Shown here one piece after another: positions 17,518-25,765 of a stretch of 64,000 nt of DNA. Source of the DNA: Prevotella sp. (lineage in GTDB: Bacteria; Bacteroidota; Bacteroidia; Bacteroidales; Bacteroidaceae). The translations under genes were made by a program, and so were the position numbers. Each line of letters opens with the position of its first letter. Position 1 is the stretch's first letter. The DNA lies in contig JAFPWS010000032.1 of the NCBI GenBank assembly GCA_017412705.1, positions 62,001 to 126,000 on the forward strand, given 5' to 3'. The notes under the pieces were generated by a model that was not told the origin of the DNA, made no database searches, and saw only the letters and a program-made list of their open reading frames with translations.

Positions 17518-18681
17518 ATGAAGTTTTTTAAGTTAGTAGTTATTTTTTCAATTGTGTCAGTGTCAGGTCCGTGCTTCTCACAGACGCTGAAGGACGCCTA
17601 TCGCGACTACTGGTATACCGGTGTGAGCGTGAACCAGTGGCAGGTGGAAGCCGACCAGACAGGCACGAACGCTCATGACGTGACGGGTCATATCTCGAAC
17701 GACCAGACCAAGGACTGGCCCGTCATTGTCGAGAACTTCAACTGGGTAGTGGCAGAGAACTGCATGAAGTGTGAGGTGGTGCACCCGCAGGAAGGCGTCT
17801 ACGACTTCACACTGGCCGACCAGTTTGTCAACAAGGCACGTGCTGCGGGTATGAAGATTTTAGGCCATGCCCTCGTCTGGCACTCGCAGTGTGCTCCGTG
17901 GTTCCACTACGACAAGGACGGCAAGCTCGTCTCCAAGGAAGTGCTGAAGAAACGCATGCGTGAACATATCTACACCATCGTCAGCCACTTCCGCGGACGT
18001 GTCGACGCCTGGGATGTGGTGAACGAAGCCTTTGAGGACGACGGCACGCCACGCAAGAGCCTCTTCTACGAGATTCTGGGCACTGACTATATCCCCCTGG
18101 CTTTCCAGTATGCCCACGAGGCTGACCCCAATGTAGAGCTCTACTATAACGACTTTTCCATGAACAAGCCCACGAAGGTAGAGGGTGTCGCCCGTTTCTT
18201 CCGTCCACTCATCGAGCAGGGCCTGCCCGTCACCGCCATTGGCATGCAGGGCCACATGATATTGGAGGACAACGTCAACAACAGCATCATCAAGCAGTAC
18301 GAGCACTCCATCGAGACGATTGCGGCCCTGGGCGTTCCCACGTTCTTCTCCGAGCTGGATATCTCCGTACTGCCCAACCCTTATGGTTTTGCCGGCGCCA
18401 ACATCAGCGACCGCTTTGCCTATCGCCCTGAGATGGACCCTTTCACTAAGGGCATCAGCAAGGAGAAGGAGGCTGAGCTGGAACAGTTCTGGGTAAACTT
18501 CTACCAGATGCTGCTGCGCCACCACAAGGACATCCAGCGTTTGAGCTACTGGTGCCTGAACGATGCCAACTCGTGGCGCAACGACTTCCCCATCAAGGGA
18601 CGTACCGACTATGCCACCTTGTTCGACCGCCAGAACCAACCTAAACCCTTCGTCAAGAAACTCATCAACTTAGTAAAATAA
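17518..18681 (+). CDS. xynA: GH10 endo-1,4-beta-xylanase
   Basis: This 387-residue exported enzyme has a signal peptide (about 1-21) and a single GH10 barrel. The acid/base Glu170 lies in WDVVNEAFED and the nucleophile Glu279 in FFSELDIS. HALVWHSQ and GMQGHMILED are further family landmarks. It cleaves internal beta-1,4 bonds of xylan, probably in the periplasm because no CBM or outer-surface sorting domain is seen. It is translated directly behind the symporter and before the GH43 gene, so oligosaccharide cleavage, uptake and final hydrolysis are co-expressed. The symbol follows the rumen Prevotella locus. Confidence 0.92.
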   Translation: MKFFKLVVIFSIVSVSGPCFSQTLKDAYRDYWYTGVSVNQWQVEADQTGTNAHDVTGHISNDQTKDWPVIVENFNWVVAENCMKCEVVHPQEGVYDFTLADQFVNKARAAGMKILGHALVWHSQCAPWFHYDKDGKLVSKEVLKKRMREHIYTIVSHFRGRVDAWDVVNEAFEDDGTPRKSLFYEILGTDYIPLAFQYAHEADPNVELYYNDFSMNKPTKVEGVARFFRPLIEQGLPVTAIGMQGHMILEDNVNNSIIKQYEHSIETIAALGVPTFFSELDISVLPNPYGFAGANISDRFAYRPEMDPFTKGISKEKEAELEQFWVNFYQMLLRHHKDIQRLSYWCLNDANSWRNDFPIKGRTDYATLFDRQNQPKPFVKKLINLVK

Positions 18682-18691
18682 ACAAAAGCAT

Positions 18692-19693
18692 ATGAAACCA
18701 CGTTATCTTTTCCCCAGCGACTATATGGCTGACCCCTCAGCCAATGTGTTCAACGGCAAGCTGTACATCTATCCCAGCCACGACCGCGAGGCAGGCCATG
18801 CCTTCGACGACGACGGCGGCCACTTCCAGATGAAGGACTACCACGTGTTGTCGTTCGAAGACCTTGAGAACGGCGATGTGACCGACCATGGCGTCATCCT
18901 CGACGTCGAGCAGGTGGCATGGGCTGAGAAGCAGATGTGGGACAACGACTGCGTAGAGAAAGACGGCAAGTATTACCTCATCTTCTCTGCCAAGGACTAT
19001 AATGGCGTGTTCCATCTGGGAGTTGCCGTCGCCAGTCGTCCTGAAGGTCCTTTCATTCCCCAGGAGCGTCCCATCAGAGGCTCGTTCTCCATCGACCCGT
19101 GCGTCTTCAAGGACGACGACGGGCAAATCTACACCTACTTCGGAGGCCTGTGGGGCGGACAGCTGCAGTGGTACCACGCTCCAGAGAAGCTGGCAAAGAA
19201 AGGCATTGACCTAGGCCCCGCCCCTGACAGAAAGACCCAGCTCTATGCCCCTGCCGACGTGCCTGCACTGCCCAGCTGTGTGGTACGCATGAGCGACGAC
19301 GTGATGCAATTTGCAGAGTCCCCGCGCCCTGTTGTCATCCTCGACAAGGACGGACAACCCCTGAAGGCCGGCGACCCTCACCGTTTCTTCGAGGCTTCAT
19401 GGATGCACAAGTACAATGGCAAGTATTACTTCTCCTACTCTACGGGCGACAGCCACTTCCTCTGCTATGGCATTGGCGACAACCCCTACGGGCCTTTCAC
19501 CTACCAAGGTGTCATCCTCGACCCCGTCGTGGGATGGACTACCCACCACAGCATCGTAGAGTTCAAGGGTCAGTGGTACCTGCTCTATCATGACTGTGTA
19601 CCCTCGAACGACGTCACCCACCTACGCTCGCTGAAGGCCCAGCGCCTGTTCTACAACGAGGATGGCACCATCCAAAAGGTTGTGAATGAGTGA
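18692..19693 (+). CDS. xynB: GH43 beta-xylosidase/exoxylanase, cytoplasmic
   Basis: This 333-residue five-bladed GH43 propeller has no signal peptide. The three expected acids are present: Asp14 (MADPSANVF) as base, Asp135 (SIDPCVF) as pKa modulator and Glu234 (FFEASWMH) as general acid. The sequence resembles subfamily 1 enzymes that trim xylose from xylo-oligosaccharides. Lacking an export signal, it should act on sugars imported by the symporter two genes upstream. Arabinofuranosidase activity is possible in this family and cannot be excluded. The gene ends just before an ECF sigma factor. Confidence 0.88.
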   Translation: MKPRYLFPSDYMADPSANVFNGKLYIYPSHDREAGHAFDDDGGHFQMKDYHVLSFEDLENGDVTDHGVILDVEQVAWAEKQMWDNDCVEKDGKYYLIFSAKDYNGVFHLGVAVASRPEGPFIPQERPIRGSFSIDPCVFKDDDGQIYTYFGGLWGGQLQWYHAPEKLAKKGIDLGPAPDRKTQLYAPADVPALPSCVVRMSDDVMQFAESPRPVVILDKDGQPLKAGDPHRFFEASWMHKYNGKYYFSYSTGDSHFLCYGIGDNPYGPFTYQGVILDPVVGWTTHHSIVEFKGQWYLLYHDCVPSNDVTHLRSLKAQRLFYNEDGTIQKVVNE

Positions 19694-19698
19694 GCAAG

Positions 19699-20202
19699 AT
19701 GCAAGGAATGAAAAACCATACACTTATATCCAACTATTATTCCCTGCATCGCGATGAAATCGTGCATTTCATCGCGGTGCGCATTACTGATGCCGACGAA
19801 GCGGAAGACAGGGTACAGGACATTTTCCTACGTCTGCTTTGTGGGCATCAGCTCATTACTCCCCAAACCCTACCGAGCCTTGTCTACACCATGGCACGCC
19901 ACAGCGTCGCCGACTGCTTCCGTCGTCGTCGCGTCTTCGAAGAATACGAGCACTATATCAAGAAAGGTGATTCTGTCGAGGACATGGAGTCTGTCATCTC
20001 TGCCTCGCAACTCATGGAACGCATGGAGCGCTCACTGGCCCGCCTGCCCGAGGCGTGCGGACGCATCTATCGGTTGCACATCTACGACGGCCTGAAGGTC
20101 AGCGATATAGCCCGCGAGCTCTCCCTACCCTACAAACAGGTGGAGAACCGTCTGGGGCAGGCGCGACGTCACGTCCGTCAGCAGCTCAAGATGTGTATCT
20201 GA
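19699..20202 (+). CDS. ECF-type sigma factor, no anti-sigma partner
   Basis: This 167-residue protein has sigma region 2 at about 10-80 (ADEAEDRVQDIFLRLL is the region-2 core) and region 4 at about 105-165 (LKVSDIARELSLPYKQVENRLGQARRHV). It would redirect RNA polymerase to a small regulon. It begins six bases after the GH43 stop; ATGs at 19699 and 19708 are both possible. The next gene is on the opposite strand, so no cognate anti-sigma factor is adjacent, unlike the pair at 27386-29040. Co-transcription with the xylan genes is plausible from spacing but not shown. Confidence 0.82.
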   Translation: MQGMKNHTLISNYYSLHRDEIVHFIAVRITDADEAEDRVQDIFLRLLCGHQLITPQTLPSLVYTMARHSVADCFRRRRVFEEYEHYIKKGDSVEDMESVISASQLMERMERSLARLPEACGRIYRLHIYDGLKVSDIARELSLPYKQVENRLGQARRHVRQQLKMCI

Positions 20203-20218
20203 TATGTAACGTTCAATT

Positions 20219-21238
20219 CTATTTACTTTCCAAGTACTCACGGATAGCTGCCACGAGGGCGTCATTTTCCTCCGGCTGCTGTGCCGACACGCGGAAGAAA
20301 TGCCTGGAAAGGCCATAGAAGTTAGAGCAGTCGCGAATAAGGATGCCGTGCTCGTGGATGAGATGGTTCTTGAGGTCGGCAGCCGAGGCACTATCCAGTT
20401 CACAAAGCATATAGTTCGTCTTGGTCTCAAAAACCCGTACGCCCTCTATCTGTCGCAACTGCCCGCGCAGTCGCTCGGCTTCGGCAAGATAGCTGTCAAG
20501 TTCGGCAATGCCCGCCTGCTCCTGCTTGAGCAGGAACTTGCCAGCCTCGATGGCCAGGCTGCTGACAGACCACGGATGGCGCAGGTTGCGAAGCAGCTGG
20601 ATGGTGGCAGGATGACCCGTGACATACCCTAAGCGCAGGCCGGGGACGCTATAGGTCTTGCTGAACGAATGCAGCAACAGCAGGTTGGGCACACCGTTCA
20701 TCTCACGTGCCTTCAGCAAGGGTTCCTTGGTGTAGGCCTCGTACGACTGGTCGACAACAAAGGTATAGCGTGGCGAACGACGCACAAGATAGTCCATAAA
20801 GCCCTTCATGAGCACGTTGCCCGAAGGGTTGTTAGGGTTGCATATCCAATAGACACGGTCGCGAGGCAGCTGAATAAGGTCATCCGTATTCTCGTAGGAG
20901 ATGATGTGCCGATGGATGCGGCAGGCATCGGCATACTCGCAGAACGTCGGCTGTGGGATAACGGAGGCGCTGCCGTGGAACTGCTGGGCGATGAGGTAGA
21001 TGGCCTCTGTGGCCCCGTTGGTCACCAGCACGCATTCCGGAGAGATGCCTTCCTTGAGTGCTATGAGCTTCTCCAGACTGCGAGGCTGTGGCTCCGGATA
21101 GTTTCCTATCACGTCGAAACGCTCCATCAGAAACGCCTTCAGCGCCGTGTGGTCGGCATGCTGAAAGACGTTCGAGCTGAAGTTCATCTTCACCAAATCG
21201 TCATAGCGGTATATGTCGTCTCCGTGTCCTTCTATCAT
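20219..21238 (-). CDS. cobD: CobD-like PLP enzyme (threonine-phosphate decarboxylase)
   Basis: This 339-residue fold-type I aminotransferase-like enzyme starts MIEGHGDDIYRY, the usual opening of CobD. NFSSNVF and WICNPNNPSGN bind the cofactor ring and phosphate, and the PLP-binding Lys lies in LHSFSKTYSVPGLRLGY. CobD makes (R)-1-aminopropan-2-ol phosphate for the cobalamin nucleotide loop. Histidinol-phosphate aminotransferase is the close alternative, but the N-terminus and the adjoining B12-type ABC ATPase favour CobD. Start and stop overlap (ATGA) with that ATPase gene, so the two are coupled. Confidence 0.78.
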   Translation of the reverse strand: MIEGHGDDIYRYDDLVKMNFSSNVFQHADHTALKAFLMERFDVIGNYPEPQPRSLEKLIALKEGISPECVLVTNGATEAIYLIAQQFHGSASVIPQPTFCEYADACRIHRHIISYENTDDLIQLPRDRVYWICNPNNPSGNVLMKGFMDYLVRRSPRYTFVVDQSYEAYTKEPLLKAREMNGVPNLLLLHSFSKTYSVPGLRLGYVTGHPATIQLLRNLRHPWSVSSLAIEAGKFLLKQEQAGIAELDSYLAEAERLRGQLRQIEGVRVFETKTNYMLCELDSASAADLKNHLIHEHGILIRDCSNFYGLSRHFFRVSAQQPEENDALVAAIREYLESK

Positions 21239-22029
21239 CGTGTCACATGTATTGTCAAGGTGTTTGCGTCAAACGTAATGCCGTCGCGCTCTATGAAACG
21301 ACTCAGCACACCCTCCGAGGCCAGCTCCTGCGGTGTCCCGACGTGCAGCTGGCGGGGCTCCATGAGCCACAGACGGTCGGCAATCTGCAGGGCCAGCTCC
21401 ACGTCGTGTGTGGAGAGGAAGACGGTCTTCTGCTCCTGGACGGCCAGCCGGTGCAGCAGCTGCATCATCTCCACCTTGCTGGGGAAATCAAGGAATGCCG
21501 TAGGTTCGTCCAGGTAGATGACGGGCGTCTGCTGTGCCAGTGCCTTGGCTATCATGACCTTCTGTCGCTCGCCGTCGCTCAGCGTATGCACCATGCGGTC
21601 CTGTAAGGACTCTATGCCCACCAGTCGGATGGACTCGCTGACCATCCGGTGGTCGTCGTCGTCCAGCGTCCCCCAGAAGCCCGTATAAGGCGAGCGTCCC
21701 ATAGCCACCAACTCGGTAACGCTCATGTTCTGCACCTCGGGCTTCTCGGTCAGTACCACCCCTATCATCCGGCTGAGCTGCTTGTCGGAGAAAGCGGTCA
21801 GCGGGGAGTGCTCTGCCGAGAGGCCGCACATGCTGACGTCACCAGCCAACGCCGGCTGGAAGGCCGACAGGGTGCGCAGGAGAGTCGACTTGCCAATACC
21901 GTTCTGCCCCAACAGACACGTCAACTCGCCCCTGTTGATGGCCGCATTGAGGCGCGTGGCCACCACCTTCTCGTTGCCCTTGGCAGCGTAGCCTATGCTG
22001 AGGTCGTGTAGGATGACGGTTTCTAACAT
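21235..22029 (-). CDS. ABC transporter ATPase of the BtuD/FecE type
   Basis: This 264-residue nucleotide-binding subunit has Walker A at about 39-46 (GQNGIGKST), a Q-loop region with TEKPEVQNMSVTELVAMGRSPY, the signature LSDGERQKVMIAKAL, Walker B VIYLDEPTAFLD and the switch HD (STHDVELAL). The VAMGRSPYTG segment is typical of ATPases for cobalamin and iron-siderophore importers. With cobD directly downstream, corrinoid uptake is the best guess. No permease or binding protein is next to it, so it must work with subunits encoded elsewhere or has lost them locally. Confidence 0.82.
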   Translation of the reverse strand: MLETVILHDLSIGYAAKGNEKVVATRLNAAINRGELTCLLGQNGIGKSTLLRTLSAFQPALAGDVSMCGLSAEHSPLTAFSDKQLSRMIGVVLTEKPEVQNMSVTELVAMGRSPYTGFWGTLDDDDHRMVSESIRLVGIESLQDRMVHTLSDGERQKVMIAKALAQQTPVIYLDEPTAFLDFPSKVEMMQLLHRLAVQEQKTVFLSTHDVELALQIADRLWLMEPRQLHVGTPQELASEGVLSRFIERDGITFDANTLTIHVTR

Positions 22030-22053
22030 ATCAGTTCACAGTTCACAGCTGGG

Positions 22054-22890
22054 TTAAACATCTAATAGCCTGAAGCCCAACGCCTCTTCCTTGCAGATGG
22101 TTACCATCTGGCGCATCAGCCCGTCCATGACGGGAACGCTGACCAGTCGATAGTCGTCGTAGTCAGGACAAAGCACCACCAGGTTCATGGCCTTCACCCG
22201 GATGCCGTAGTGCTGCTGGAGCATGTAGCGATAGAGGTTCTGCTGGATGCAGTAGTGGTGGAACGAGGTGTCGGGGACGCTGATACCATTGATGGATGTG
22301 CGCCCGCCGAAGGCCTGTGTGATGGGGTTCCCCGAGGCATCGACCACCTTGCGACTGCGCTTCCAGTCGTAGATGACAAACTGGCCGTCGTCCTCACGGC
22401 ATATCAGGTCGATGGTGCCCGCAATGTTCAGCTCCACGTCGAAGACAGGCCACTCCTGACGATAGGGCCTGATGGCGTAGTCGCGGACGAAATGCAGGAA
22501 GTGGTCGCGCTCGCGCCCGACGCTGACAGGCTCCACCTTGCCGTCGTAGCAGAAAGGGCAAACGCTCTCAAACCTTCCGTTCTGGAACCAGTTCTCCGTC
22601 TGCTCGTGGACGAAGGTCCCCACCTCGCTGGCCATGGCGCCTATGCGTTTCCACTTGGCCAGCGACTCAGCGACAGGAATGCCATAGCGGGCCTGCTGCT
22701 GCTCCGCTGCATACTGGGCGTCGAAAGGCTCGAAGAAATGGGCTATGAGGGTGCTGACGGGCAAGAGGCGACGCTGTCCACGATAGAGGTAGACATGACC
22801 TTCAGGCAGAAAGTCAATGTCATCGTCCTGTGGATACAGGCCTGCGTCGGTGAAGCAACGCATCTTCCGTGTCATGGCCTCTGTTCTCAT
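22054..22890 (-). CDS. PD-(D/E)XK-superfamily nuclease-like protein
   Basis: The 278-residue protein has a core motif typical of RecB/Cas4-like nucleases: GTIDLICREDDGQ with the metal-binding Asp, then FVIYDWKRSRK giving the D-x-K pair. An acid earlier in the chain (VFDVELNIAG) and a later YCIQQNLYRYML helix (the QxxxY element) complete the pattern. CPFCYDGKVEP contains two Cys but no four-Cys cluster is seen, so an iron-sulfur cluster is unlikely. It is the last gene of a four-gene operon and overlaps the DUF3108 stop by ATGA. DNA end processing is a reasonable guess; the role in this operon is not known. Confidence 0.7.
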   Translation of the reverse strand: MRTEAMTRKMRCFTDAGLYPQDDDIDFLPEGHVYLYRGQRRLLPVSTLIAHFFEPFDAQYAAEQQQARYGIPVAESLAKWKRIGAMASEVGTFVHEQTENWFQNGRFESVCPFCYDGKVEPVSVGRERDHFLHFVRDYAIRPYRQEWPVFDVELNIAGTIDLICREDDGQFVIYDWKRSRKVVDASGNPITQAFGGRTSINGISVPDTSFHHYCIQQNLYRYMLQQHYGIRVKAMNLVVLCPDYDDYRLVSVPVMDGLMRQMVTICKEEALGFRLLDV

Positions 22891-23819
22891 TTCACGTGCG
22901 ACTCCATGGGGTTGCGCAGTCCCTTATAACCTGAAAGATAGGCCTTGGCCGAGCCAAAGGAGAGGAACATGTCCAGACGAACGGGCATGTGGTTCTTGTC
23001 GTCAGTGATGTAGAAGCGTATCAGCTCGTGGTTCTTGCCGTTCTCGCGCTCGATGAACGAGAAGACCAGACAGCGGTACTTGTCGTTGCTGTTCTTCATC
23101 TTCAGCGTAGTCTTGCCTGTGTACTTCAGCCACGAGTTGTTCAGACGACGGGCGTCGCTGATGGGCATGGGGATGTTGTCGCCCTCCTTCAGCTTTGTCA
23201 CATCGAAGTTGCGGGCACGCAGGAAGACGCTCATCATGTCATAGATGCAGTCCTTGTACTCCGCGTCCTTCCAGTGCACCTCTCCGTCGGCATCAATGCG
23301 GTGCATCTTCAGATGGCAGTTGCCGTTGGGATAGCTGTACCACAGCTCGTCCACGTAGTAGCGCTCGCCCTCGCGGGCCCCCTTGCGGAAGTAAAGGGGC
23401 GAGAGGTCCGTGTCGGTATAGCAGAGCAGTGTGTCACGCATGACGAAGACATTGTCCAGCTGGCTGTTGCCCCTGGTGATAAGACTGCTGCGGAAGGCCT
23501 TCTGACCCTTGTAGTTGGACTGTACCGTCGACATCGAGGCCGTGCCTACCTTCACCCATACGAACTTCCAGTTGAAGTAGAGGTCGTAGCTGAGGAACTC
23601 GCCCGACTGGAACGCCGTATTCTCTATGCCACAGGGGGCAGGGGGCAGGGGGCAGGGGGAATTCGCATTGCAACGCCACACTCCCAAAGGGAGAACGCCA
23701 CACTCTGCAAAGCAGAGAAGGGGCAGGGTGCAGGGTGCGAGGAGCAGCATGCCCACCAGCATCCTGCGCACCCATGTATTGTTCATCGTTCTCATATTCT
23801 TTCTCATTCTCATTGTCAT
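22887..23819 (-). CDS. DUF3108 secreted protein with an in-frame repeat insertion near the signal peptide
   Basis: From about residue 64 onward the protein follows the DUF3108 pattern well known in Bacteroidota (ENTAFQSGEFLSYDLYFNWK, then GTASM and NSWLKYTGKTTLKM). The family is exported and of unknown function, often encoded beside envelope genes. Residues about 25-63 are not family sequence. They are translated from a dispersed repeat and give a run containing [16 protein letters not shown] and PCPLPPAPC. Part of the apparent signal-peptide core (CTLPLLCFA) is itself repeat-encoded, so export may be altered. Four copies of a 7-bp unit also lie in frame here. Both ends overlap neighbours by ATGA. 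Confidence 0.82.
   Translation of the reverse strand: MTMRMRKNMRTMNNTWVRRMLVGMLLLAPCTLPLLCFAECGVLPLGVWRCNANSPCPLPPAPCGIENTAFQSGEFLSYDLYFNWKFVWVKVGTASMSTVQSNYKGQKAFRSSLITRGNSQLDNVFVMRDTLLCYTDTDLSPLYFRKGAREGERYYVDELWYSYPNGNCHLKMHRIDADGEVHWKDAEYKDCIYDMMSVFLRARNFDVTKLKEGDNIPMPISDARRLNNSWLKYTGKTTLKMKNSNDKYRCLVFSFIERENGKNHELIRFYITDDKNHMPVRLDMFLSFGSAKAYLSGYKGLRNPMESHVK
23632..23745. repeat. Dispersed palindromic element inside the DUF3108 gene, with a 7-bp tandem repeat
   Basis: The stretch holds four perfect CAGGGGG units (23632-23659). Then follow GAATTCGCATTGC, AACGCCACACTC plus the palindrome CTCCCAAAGGGAG, AACGCCACACTC plus CTCTGCAAAGCAGAG, and a GGGGCAGGGTGC run. The same modules recur at 43686-43745 and 47010-47165 in intergenic DNA. 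Here they are in frame with the host gene on the minus strand. Confidence 0.85.
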
Positions 23820-25765
23820 TTCACCATTTGTTTCTTCACATATTCTATACCTAAATCCTTGGCTCGCTGTGCATTGCGGTTCCGGAGCTTCTTCTTCTCC
23901 TTTTCCGACTTCTGCTTCACCAGCTCGCCGGGCTTCTGCTGATAGCGCTTCTTGGCGACGAGGTTCCAGGGCAGGGTCACGTCAAACTTCTCCTTACACT
24001 CTATCTCACGCGAGTAGTAATACACGTCCTCGGCCTGCAGGTCGGCATCGTAGAGTCCCGTGTCCCACTCGTTGTTGCCGTTCCTGTCCACGAAGGCGCG
24101 GGCATAGTACGAGCCTGGCGTGACGTAGTAGAAGGTGGCAGAGCGGTCCTTGGCCGTCCTGACCTGATAGGCCACCTGGTCGCTCTTGTTGATGAGCTGC
24201 ACCACGATGCCCGTGTCGGCCACGCCGCTCAGCTGCAGCTCCAGGGTCGAGAACTCGTCGAGCGACTTCACCTTGATGCCCTGCTTGTAAGGCAGCGACG
24301 AGAGTCCGTAGATGTCGGTAAAGGCCAGCGTATCCACCTCTAAGCTGTACTCTGTGTCAGGATGCCAGTCGGCTACTATCTGGTATTGCCGCAGCATGGA
24401 GTCGCACTGCTGGAAGACGAAGGGTGCCCTATACCACAGCGAGTCTATCTTCGAGTAGAGGTGGATGGCCGCCGTGTCAAGCCCGGCCAGGGGCGTGGGC
24501 ATCTCCACCCGGACTATGCTGGTAGGCGTCATAGTGCTGGGGATGTAGTATTTGGGCTCCAGCGCCTTAACGGGATAGATGCTGTCATACTTCTCCCCCT
24601 TCTTCTTTTTCTTGTCCTGCTCCTTCTGCCAGTCCTCAAACTCCTTCTGCCGCGCCTTCACGCGCTTCTCGTAGGGCGTCTTGGCCAGCATCTCCAAGGT
24701 GTCGGTCTGGACGGTCAGCTCACCCAAAGTGTCCGTGACGAGGTACTCCAGCGAGAGCTGCAGCGTGTCCTTGTTCACCAGCGCCGTGTCGCGCAGCCAG
24801 TAGGTCAGCGTGTCCTTCTTCTGGCTGGCCTCCAGGACGAAGGCCGAGTCGGCGTCGAAGTTCAATCCCCTGATGACGGGCAGCCGGTCGATGCCATAGC
24901 TGAAGTAGACCGTCAGCCTGTCGGGGTCCTGGCGCTCCGTCTTCAGCAGGTAGCGGTCCGTCTGCGTCTCCTGGAAGGCCAGCAGCACGATGTCGTCAGG
25001 GTAGAAGTGCGTATAGGGCACCCGGACTATGTTGTCGATGTGCAGCGTGTCGCGCCAGATGGTGTCCTGCCGGATGTCGGGACCCGCCGTGGGCGTGAAC
25101 TTCTCGTGCGAGAAGGCTATCATCTCGCTCTTCTGGCTGAATATGAAGTTCCCGTCGGCGTCCTGCAGGGCATAGACGCGATACTCGCCCGGCGCCACGC
25201 CCTTGATGACAAAGTGGCCCGTGCCGTCCGTACGCGAGATGCGCATCAGCGGCTCCTTGCGGAAGACGGTGTCGGAGAGGTTGTCGTAGAGACCCACCGA
25301 GATGCCCTTGACAGGCTCCAGGTTGGAGGCGTCGAGCACGTAGCCGCCCACCTCGAAGGTGTCTATCCGCTCGCCCGTCGAGAACGTGAAAGTGTAGTTG
25401 CCCATCGGGTTGTCCTCGTTGTTGTCCGTGATGGCGTCGCTGAAGTCGATGGTATACGTGGTGTTGGGCTTCAGGCTGTCCTGCAGCTCCACGACAATCT
25501 TCTTTCCCGCGCTCTTTATCTCGGGCATCTCCAGCTGGGGAGGCGACACGATGACGTTCTGCGTAGGGTCGGCCAACTTGATATACTCGTCGAAGTAGAT
25601 GGTGATCTTCCGCTGGTCCACGTTAACAGCCTGATCAGCCGGCGAGGCGCCAATGACACGCGGGGGGTCGTCGTCGTACCACCCGCCGTCGGGCGAACCC
25701 ATGCGGGCGCAGCCGATAGCCGTCAGCAGACAGCCAAGAGCCAGGAGATACACTAACCTCTTCAT
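23816..25765 (-). CDS. Lipoprotein with bacterial Ig-like (Big_5) domain
   Basis: This 649-residue lipoprotein has the lipobox LTAIGC, with Cys19 as the anchoring residue, followed by ARMGSPDGGWYDDDPPRV. That opening and the PADQAVNVDQRKITIYFDEY strand match the Big_5-containing lipoproteins common in Bacteroidota. A second region at about 138-190 (VGGYVLDASNLEPVKGISVGLY, broken here as one short segment) resembles a CnaB/carboxypeptidase-regulatory fold. A charged linker rich in Lys and Glu lies near residues 370-395. It is probably an envelope protein facing the periplasm. It is joined by ATGA overlaps to the GH3-like gene before it and the DUF3108 gene after it. Confidence 0.78.
   Translation of the reverse strand: MKRLVYLLALGCLLTAIGCARMGSPDGGWYDDDPPRVIGASPADQAVNVDQRKITIYFDEYIKLADPTQNVIVSPPQLEMPEIKSAGKKIVVELQDSLKPNTTYTIDFSDAITDNNEDNPMGNYTFTFSTGERIDTFEVGGYVLDASNLEPVKGISVGLYDNLSDTVFRKEPLMRISRTDGTGHFVIKGVAPGEYRVYALQDADGNFIFSQKSEMIAFSHEKFTPTAGPDIRQDTIWRDTLHIDNIVRVPYTHFYPDDIVLLAFQETQTDRYLLKTERQDPDRLTVYFSYGIDRLPVIRGLNFDADSAFVLEASQKKDTLTYWLRDTALVNKDTLQLSLEYLVTDTLGELTVQTDTLEMLAKTPYEKRVKARQKEFEDWQKEQDKKKKKGEKYDSIYPVKALEPKYYIPSTMTPTSIVRVEMPTPLAGLDTAAIHLYSKIDSLWYRAPFVFQQCDSMLRQYQIVADWHPDTEYSLEVDTLAFTDIYGLSSLPYKQGIKVKSLDEFSTLELQLSGVADTGIVVQLINKSDQVAYQVRTAKDRSATFYYVTPGSYYARAFVDRNGNNEWDTGLYDADLQAEDVYYYSREIECKEKFDVTLPWNLVAKKRYQQKPGELVKQKSEKEKKKLRNRNAQRAKDLGIEYVKKQMVK

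Noticed and set aside
22054..22890. PD-(D/E)XK protein considered as Cas4
   Set aside because: No four-Cys iron-sulfur set and no CRISPR context; only the nuclease core is supported.
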